From positions 62,001 to 126,000 of the forward strand of contig SKCR01034781.1 in assembly GCA_019454045.1 (NCBI GenBank): 64,000 nucleotides of DNA, in the 5' to 3' direction. The stretch is from Zanthoxylum bungeanum. Its lineage: Eukaryota; Streptophyta; Magnoliopsida; Sapindales; Rutaceae. Position numbers and translations under genes: made by a program. Position 1 is the first letter of the stretch. Every line of letters starts with the position of its first letter. The notes under the pieces were generated by a model, which did no database searches, was not told the DNA's origin, and saw only the letters and a program-made list of their open reading frames with translations. This document shows positions 57,741-64,000 of this stretch, piece by piece.

Positions 57741-59720
57741 GAGATCTAAGCTTGATTTTAATTTCTAGGGTTTATGGACTTTAATTTGGGATTATTGGCT
57801 TGGAGCTTGATTTTGCCTAAATTGATGATTTGGTTGAGTTTATATGATGTTGAATTAGATTTGTATATCATTGGATTTGTGATAAATTGATTAGATAAAA
57901 AATCCTCAAAATCCATGCTTGGCCGAAAATTACCCTAGGAAGCTCATGGTTAATTTTTGAATTAGACAATTGGATATGTTGATTCACATGAAATTGAATA
58001 TTAATTGTTGATTTAATTAGATTGAAATCAAAATTGGATGTTAATTTCATGTATTGCCGTGAGTATGAAGCATGTTGGTAGATTGATTATGCTTTAATTT
58101 GTATTGGACATAAATTAAAAGTTAAGCATGATTAATTAGATTAATTAGTGTTTTGGAAATACTAGATTAATTAATTAATTATGTTAATTGCACTTTAATT
58201 GAATTAATATATAATTTGGAATAATGTATTAATTTAATTTGTTGTATTTGGGCTATTGGGTTTGGTTGGGCCAAATTTTAGTCTTGGATTATATTTGGGC
58301 CTAAACCATTTCCATAAAGTCCAAAATATGACAATTGGGCCTTTAATAATTTAATTGGGCCTAATGAGCCAAAATTGATTCTATGGCATATGGTGATTCC
58401 TATTGGGCCTAGGCATTATGGGTTAGATCCATTTTGGCCAAAAGACCAAGCCTAAAGAATTAATTAAAAGCCCATTGGGCTTTAATTAAATAGTATTGGA
58501 TACTAAATGGGCCTTTGAGATCCATTAAGATTGGATTTGGAATCCAAGTCTTTAAGGCACATAAATAAGTGTAATTATTTAATTTGGAATTAAATATGAA
58601 TTAGTATTGGATACAATTTAAATTGGATTTAAAATTATAGTTCGATATAATTCAAGAATACTTACTTTGAGTATTTATTCTTAAACGAGTTTGACTCGAG
58701 CAAATCAAATCGTTGTATGAACTTTGGATGGTCATTAATTAAAGATTAATTAATTGGATTAGATTGATTGAATAACATGCTTTGTGTGAATACTTGGATG
58801 TATGTATGAATAATGTATATCAGATAAATATTAGAAGGGTGAGGGCAATTTTGGAAATTGTTGTAATAAATTTAGAATTTATTAAATTGGACCTGCGTGT
58901 CCAGCCTATTACCTCTTTTCTCATTGTATTTCTCTTCTCACCAATTCCCCTAAATGTAAATGAGGTTTCTTTAGAAGTATTATGTAATTGGGTAGAAGTA
59001 AGAATAGTGCTAGCAGGAGAGATGAAATAGAGAGATTTGTTCTAGGAACAAATTGTATTATATATCCATCCGCATATCATTATTAATTTATTTCGCGCCT
59101 TATTATGCTTTTAGAATGCATGCTTAAGGGTGTATGATGAGACCTAATCAAAGATAATAAATTGGTTGCCAATTTACGCGAAAAACTCTCAACAAATATT
59201 AAGCGTTTTGTTTCTATTGAGTGATTCATTCTCAAGATCCAAGATTGACACTGGTTTGTTGGCCAAAGTCAAGACCTTTGTCCATCACGGATGTGTTTGA
59301 ATCATGAAGGCTTTGTTCCATATCATATGTCTTGTCCAATTTGTGATTTATTGGCCAAAGTCAAGATCACTTCTTGTCCATCGACATCGATTATGAAGCT
59401 TTCCAAAGTCAATGGGTCCCGCTTAACTGGAATCATTAAGCTTGTTGTGCCAAAGCCAAGGCTTAGTTGATTCAGAGGAAAAGGTTAGAAAAAATATATT
59501 GGATATATTGGCATATATATTGTATATACATGTTTCGGACTTGGAGGTCCACCTACTGGATCTAGGAATTGGATGAGATCCAATTGATCTTAGAGATATA
59601 CCTAGTTAAATTTTATACAACTTGTTGGCCAAAGTCAAGGTTGTGTATCTTTTAACGGGATCCTAGCCCACTAGGAAACTAGGTTTCCCGAGTACTCCAC
59701 AGAGGGTTAGAGGCTCACCG
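57741..59720 (+). other. Leader of J
   Basis: Non-coding. TGGGCY-rich block at 58245-58560; TTGGCCAAAGTCAAG boxes at 59259, 59351 and 59625. The 58782-59030 frame has no family features. Confidence 0.65.
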
Positions 59721-60405
59721 AAAAATAGTGGGAGGCAAGTATTAAATTTGCAATTTCGTTTAGATACTTGTCATTACGCGCTCATTTTATTTTTCGTCAT
59801 TAATTTTAAATATATTAGTTAGACTAATATTCAATTGTTGTTTTAATTAAACAGTTGGACTGTATTCAAACTACTTCATTTGTAGTTGGTTATATAATTG
59901 GATTATAGTAATCAATACATTTGAATATAACTAATCAATTGTAGTTGATTATATAGTTAGACTATAGTAATCATTATATTTAATTGTACCTGAAATTGTT
60001 GATTGGAAGTTGGACTATATCAATCAAGATGACTGAAAGATTAGCGTCATAGGACATATTCCTGGGGAAAATGTCTTTACCGGTTTTAATTTTCAGATTG
60101 GGAATAGAACTTCAGGATAGTCCTGGGAGCTGAGAAGTTATTCTAATTGATAGAGAAACCTCTCAAGCATGAGCCCAGAGTTGAGCAAATAGTAGAGCAT
60201 GAGCTTAGGAAGACTCATTGTGATGATAACTTTAGTGCTCAATCCTTTATGCACAACCAGAGCTTCTTAAAAGGACATATCCCAAGTTGTCTGCCTAAAC
60301 TGTGGCAAACGGGGTCAATAGAAGTGTGACTGCCGTATGGACAAGGCATACATGAAGGAAGTGAAGGCGGGACAAGGTTCCGACTTCAAGAATGTTTGTT
60401 ATAAA
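59721..60405 (+). pseudogene. gag remnant of J
   Basis: After the 'aatagtgggaggcaag' landmark (59725) and the AT-rich tandem units (59815-60020) comes a gag C-terminal relic with the knuckle CLNCGKRGQ, stop, KCDC (60292-60333). The His is replaced by Gln and the Trp by a stop. Cut by K at 60406. Confidence 0.7.
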
Positions 60406-62500
60406 TATTGGATAATATGACCTATAGCGTCACTATTTGTACAGATCATAGTGTTGTTGTACAAATTAACTATGTGACAAGGAAATTGCGCTCTCATCAT
60501 TTGTGATTAGATCACCTTAGATGTATAAATGAAGAGAGGTCCATATGATTAGTTCCTGGATTGAGATGATATGAGACAATATCAGTCCACGAAGGATTAA
60601 TCATTAAATATCCCTAGTCGTAGTATTATCGAGACTGGACATCGATAATGCGGAATAGACTAGTATTGCACTTGTGCGCGTTGTGAGGGCACAACAGCAT
60701 AGTTCTCATATATTTGGGTATTGGATACTCATGCAAGTGCGATAGGAGGTTGTGTTTCACCGATGGTACGGGAACAGCTTCACTCTGGATAGACCCCTCG
60801 GAATCCCATTGGTAGTATGACTATGTGTCTATGGGAGTACGACATCAGGGTAGGTGTATTTGGTCTTAACCTGAGACTTACACCGCTAATGCTTACGACA
60901 ATCAATATGCTTTAATTGAGGTCGTCCAGGCTGTAACAGGTTCTGTGTACGCCAATGCTGGGTATATTGAGAATCGTAGAGTATTGGGTGTGATGTCAAG
61001 ATGGAAGTATCACTCCAGTCATAGTGGAGATGATGTCACGCAGGATACGGTATTAGTGCTCTTAAGTGCTGGCCGGCCATCGGGATATTATGACAAGGTC
61101 ATGTATATCCGATTATAGAGACTAGTTACCAGACATCCGACATGTGCTTCGGATGGGGCAGACACTTATCCAGCCCCAGCCCTAGCACGTGACTATCTGA
61201 TACTGGGCCGATATACATAATACTTGGTATACTACGCTTGATATAGATCTTAAATATTCTTAGATGAATATGACCGGAGAATTGGGTAGACTTCGTGCTT
61301 TGCTAGAAGCCGATCTTGTCTCGTAAATCGGTAGAACGTAGTACTTGGTACGTACGTGATTCGGATACTCCGACGACCGTATTTACTACCGACTTATCCG
61401 GGGATCTCATGGGTCGCTTCCCGATAATGCACCGATGACGCATAACTCGCACTCATTAATAATCTGGGATTATATAGAAGAGAGAGAAAATTAATCTAGG
61501 ATTAATTACGGAAATATTTTATCTGGGATAAAATATCGTCTAAAGAGAGAGAATGATTAATTTAGAATTAATCGGTAAATTAATATATTCGATATATTAA
61601 ATGAAATTAGATTTCGACGTAGAATTGAAATTGGATTTTAATTCAGGCGAATGAATTAATTTAGAATTAATTCATTAGCGACGTGAATAGTGAATTCGCT
61701 AGCGTAATCATTTAATTACGACGCGACGGAAAACTCGCTAATTAGGAATTAGCGAAACCGAGCCCGAGTGTGATTGTGAGCGCATTCGTATTTCGAATTC
61801 GAGTGCGGCAACGCAAGTCACATCAAGCGTCAAATCATTCGTCACATCAAGCGTCAAATCAAAAGTCACTTTGAGTGATGTGATTGATTGATGTGATTGA
61901 GTTGATTGATTGATAGACACACATCAAGTCACTTTGATAAAGTGACATTGAATAGTGATGGGTGTTGTTGGAATAGTGTTGGTGGTTGAGAGCCATTACC
62001 ATTTACTTTATTTGATAAATTAAAATGGTAAATGCTTATTAATTTTTTGGAAAAATATATAAAGCATTTTTTGTAATTCATTTTACAAGTCAACCATTAC
62101 ACAACACCACCAATTCTTCTCTATTTCTCACGCCCAAAAGGCTGTTTTCTCTTCTCCAACACAGCTCACTGCCGTGAGCTTTAAGGGGAGCAATGAGTGT
62201 GTTTTTGTTGCAAAACACAAGTGCTAGCACACTTACGAGACTTGCGAAGGTGTTAGGGAGGTTCACCCATGAGGCGGGATCCGTTCGAAGAAGCTTGGAG
62301 CTTGACGAAGGACCACTTTCACCGCCCAAAACAGTGAGTTAATACACTGCAGTTCACGCCCAATGTAAGGTTTTTCAAGTTTTTTTGCTTGCCGCGTCTC
62401 TTAACCGATCGATGTGAGTATTCCCCGCTACCTCCGTTGATGTGTTCACACATGTATTTCATGTCTTGTTTGATCTTGGGACCTAGATATAAACCTAAAA
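60406..62500 (+). repeat. 5' LTR of K
   Basis: Left end TATTGGATAATATG (TGTTGG in intact relatives), right end AACCTAAAA (CCTAACA in relatives), ~2095 bp. Both termini carry a mutation. Minus frames 61738-61920 and 62090-62510 are non-coding. Confidence 0.85.
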
Positions 62501-64000
62501 ATGTCATCAAGAGCTATAGGTTCAAGCATGAAAATGTAGGGCTTAAAATTGGGTTCTTTGTATTTGAGCATGATTTTATAAAATTGGATGTTTAAGCATG
62601 CTTAATATATGTTATATTGAAGATTGATTTGATCAATTTCAACAAAATGTGATTGGATCAATTTTGCCCAATTTATTCCCCTTGGCCGAATGTAATGTGA
62701 TTTTTGAAATCTTGGATTTTTTCATTTTATTTCATTGGATGAGTTATAATGATGTAGGATGATGTTGATTTGAGATTGAATTGGATTTAATTTTGAATTG
62801 GATAAAAATCCCCAATACTTACCTTGGCCGAATTGATAATGCCCTTTAATGTCTTGGTAATTTTGATTTTGAACAATTGGATGTGTTGGAAATCATTCGG
62901 GAAGTTAATTAGATGTCGATTGTGGAATTAATTGGATTAAATTCAAATCGGACAAAAATTACTCCCTTGGCCGAGACTTAGAAGCATGTAAAATGGGTTT
63001 GATTTTCATTAATGTGTTGGACATGTGATGATAATAATGAACATGATTAATTGGACTAATTTCATGTTTTGGAAATATTGATTTGGGTAATTAATCATGA
63101 AATGCACTTTAGGTAATTAAATTACGAATTGGATTTTGTGTATTTAATTAATGGGCCTAATTTTGGAAATGGACTTTAATGTTGTAATTGGGCTTATTGG
63201 GCTTGATTTTATCAAGATGAGTTTAGGCCAAATGGATTGGATCCAATTGGGCCCAAAACCACTACCATAAAGCCCAAATGTGACTTAATAAACCTTTAAA
63301 GTTTAATTGGGCCTAATGGGCCTAAATTGATTTCTGGGCTTATGGGGTTACTCCTTGATTGGGCTTTGGTTGCCGAAGCCCACGCCTTAAAGAAATTAAT
63401 TAAAGCCCATTGGACTTGAATTAAATTAACGTTGGACGTTAATCGGGCTTTGAGACCCGACACGATTAAATTTGGAATTTAAGTCGAAAAGGTTTATTAA
63501 ATAAAGTGTAATATTTAATTTGGAATTGAATAGTGAATTAGTATTAAATACATATTAAATTTGATTTAATGTTGTAGTTTAATTTAATTCATGAATTCGT
63601 ACTTTGAGTACTTATTCGCAAAAACGAGTTTGACTCGAGCAAAATCAAATCGTTGTTTGAACATTGGATGATCACATAATTATCAGATTAATTAATTTGA
63701 TTAGATTGATTGATAGCATGCTTATGTGTGAATACGTGGTTGTGATGAATGAATAATGTATATCGGATGGATATTAGTCGGGTGGGGCAATTTTGGAAAT
63801 TGTTGTAATAAATTCGATTTATTAAATTGGACCTGCGTGTCCAGCCTTATCACCTCTATTCTCTTTGTATTCTCTTCTCACCTATTCCCCTCAATGTAAA
63901 TGAGGTTTCTTTAGAAGTGTAGTGTAACGGGTAGAAGTAATACAAGTGCTAGCTTGAGTGAGAAAGGGAGAGATTTGATCTAGGATCAATATGTTAAGTA
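62501..64000 (+). other. Decayed PBS and leader of K
   Basis: PBS position reads TGTCATCAAGAGC in place of TGGTATCAGAGC. Three ~140-bp spaced blocks each carry CTTGGCCGA (62681, 62823, 62963). A TGGGCY-rich block lies at 63145-63470. The sequence matches the I leader closely up to the window end. Confidence 0.75.

Larger units (their letters stand above)
55374..60405 (+). mobile_element. Element J: Ty1/copia, 5' half
   Basis: Plus strand: 5' LTR 55374-57727, PBS 57729-57740, ~2-kb leader, start of gag; then cut by K at 60406. Related to B and I (same leader boxes and gag landmarks) but with a distinct LTR centre. Confidence 0.85.
60406..64000 (+). mobile_element. Element K: Ty1/copia of the I family, 5' part
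   Basis: Plus strand: 5' LTR 60406-62500, a decayed PBS, and 1.5 kb of leader running off the window. The reverse complement of I from 29544 to ~25950 matches throughout. Its internal region beyond 64000 is unseen. Confidence 0.85.

Noticed and set aside
60401..60411. Target duplication for K
   Set aside because: The right end of K is outside the window, so it cannot be tested.

Overview
This 64 kb window is plant nuclear DNA, probably from a repeat-rich angiosperm. I find no intact host gene, tRNA, rRNA or CRISPR array. Nearly every base can be assigned to LTR retrotransposons nested in, or truncated against, one another. The evidence is tRNA-type primer binding sites, polypurine tracts, TG...CA long terminal repeats, two exact 5-bp target-site duplications (TSDs), one exact 8-bp hAT duplication, and recognisable but broken gag/pol remnants. 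Element letters are local labels. The species cannot be named from the sequence.

Layout. (1) 1-3331 and 13955-17186: decayed Ty1/copia element F (minus), with PBS and 5' LTR at its right end. F is inserted into an older copia fragment G (17187-18778). (2) 3332-13954: element A (+), a Tat/Ogre-like Ty3/gypsy element with gag but no pol and with two large tandem-repeat arrays before its 3' LTR; it interrupts F. (3) 18781-43459: copia element B (minus). Its left LTR was hit twice, by copia element I (19562-29544, TSD CGTAC) and by element C (29888-38566, TSD TACTT). (4) 43460-48527: A', a 5'-truncated relative of A. (5) 48528-53977: E, a non-coding gypsy element with truncated LTRs. (6) 53978-55373: D, an LTR fragment of the C family. 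(7) 55374-60405: J, copia (+). (8) 60406-64000: K, copia (+), same family as I, running off the window.

The most unusual unit is element C. It has an Athila-type tRNA-Asp primer binding site and a short acidic gag-like frame, and no pol that I can see. In its interior lies an apparently intron-free, full-length, nonsense-mutated copy of a LOG-type cytokinin-activating enzyme gene, in the same orientation as gag. A separate 889-bp hAT-like transposon carrying a fragment of a leucine-rich-repeat receptor gene has jumped into C. The C LTR promoter carries seven to eight perfect CACGTG G-boxes, mostly in the ABRE form ACACGTGGC, within about 450 bp upstream of a TATA box on the element's transcribed strand.

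A second theme is non-autonomy. A, A', C and E lack pol. I has LTRs that look only a few percent diverged and an exact TSD, yet its gag-pol is broken throughout, which suggests mobilisation in trans. A and A' also show rapid tandem-repeat turnover in the region before the 3' LTR and inside the LTRs, as known for Tat/Ogre elements.
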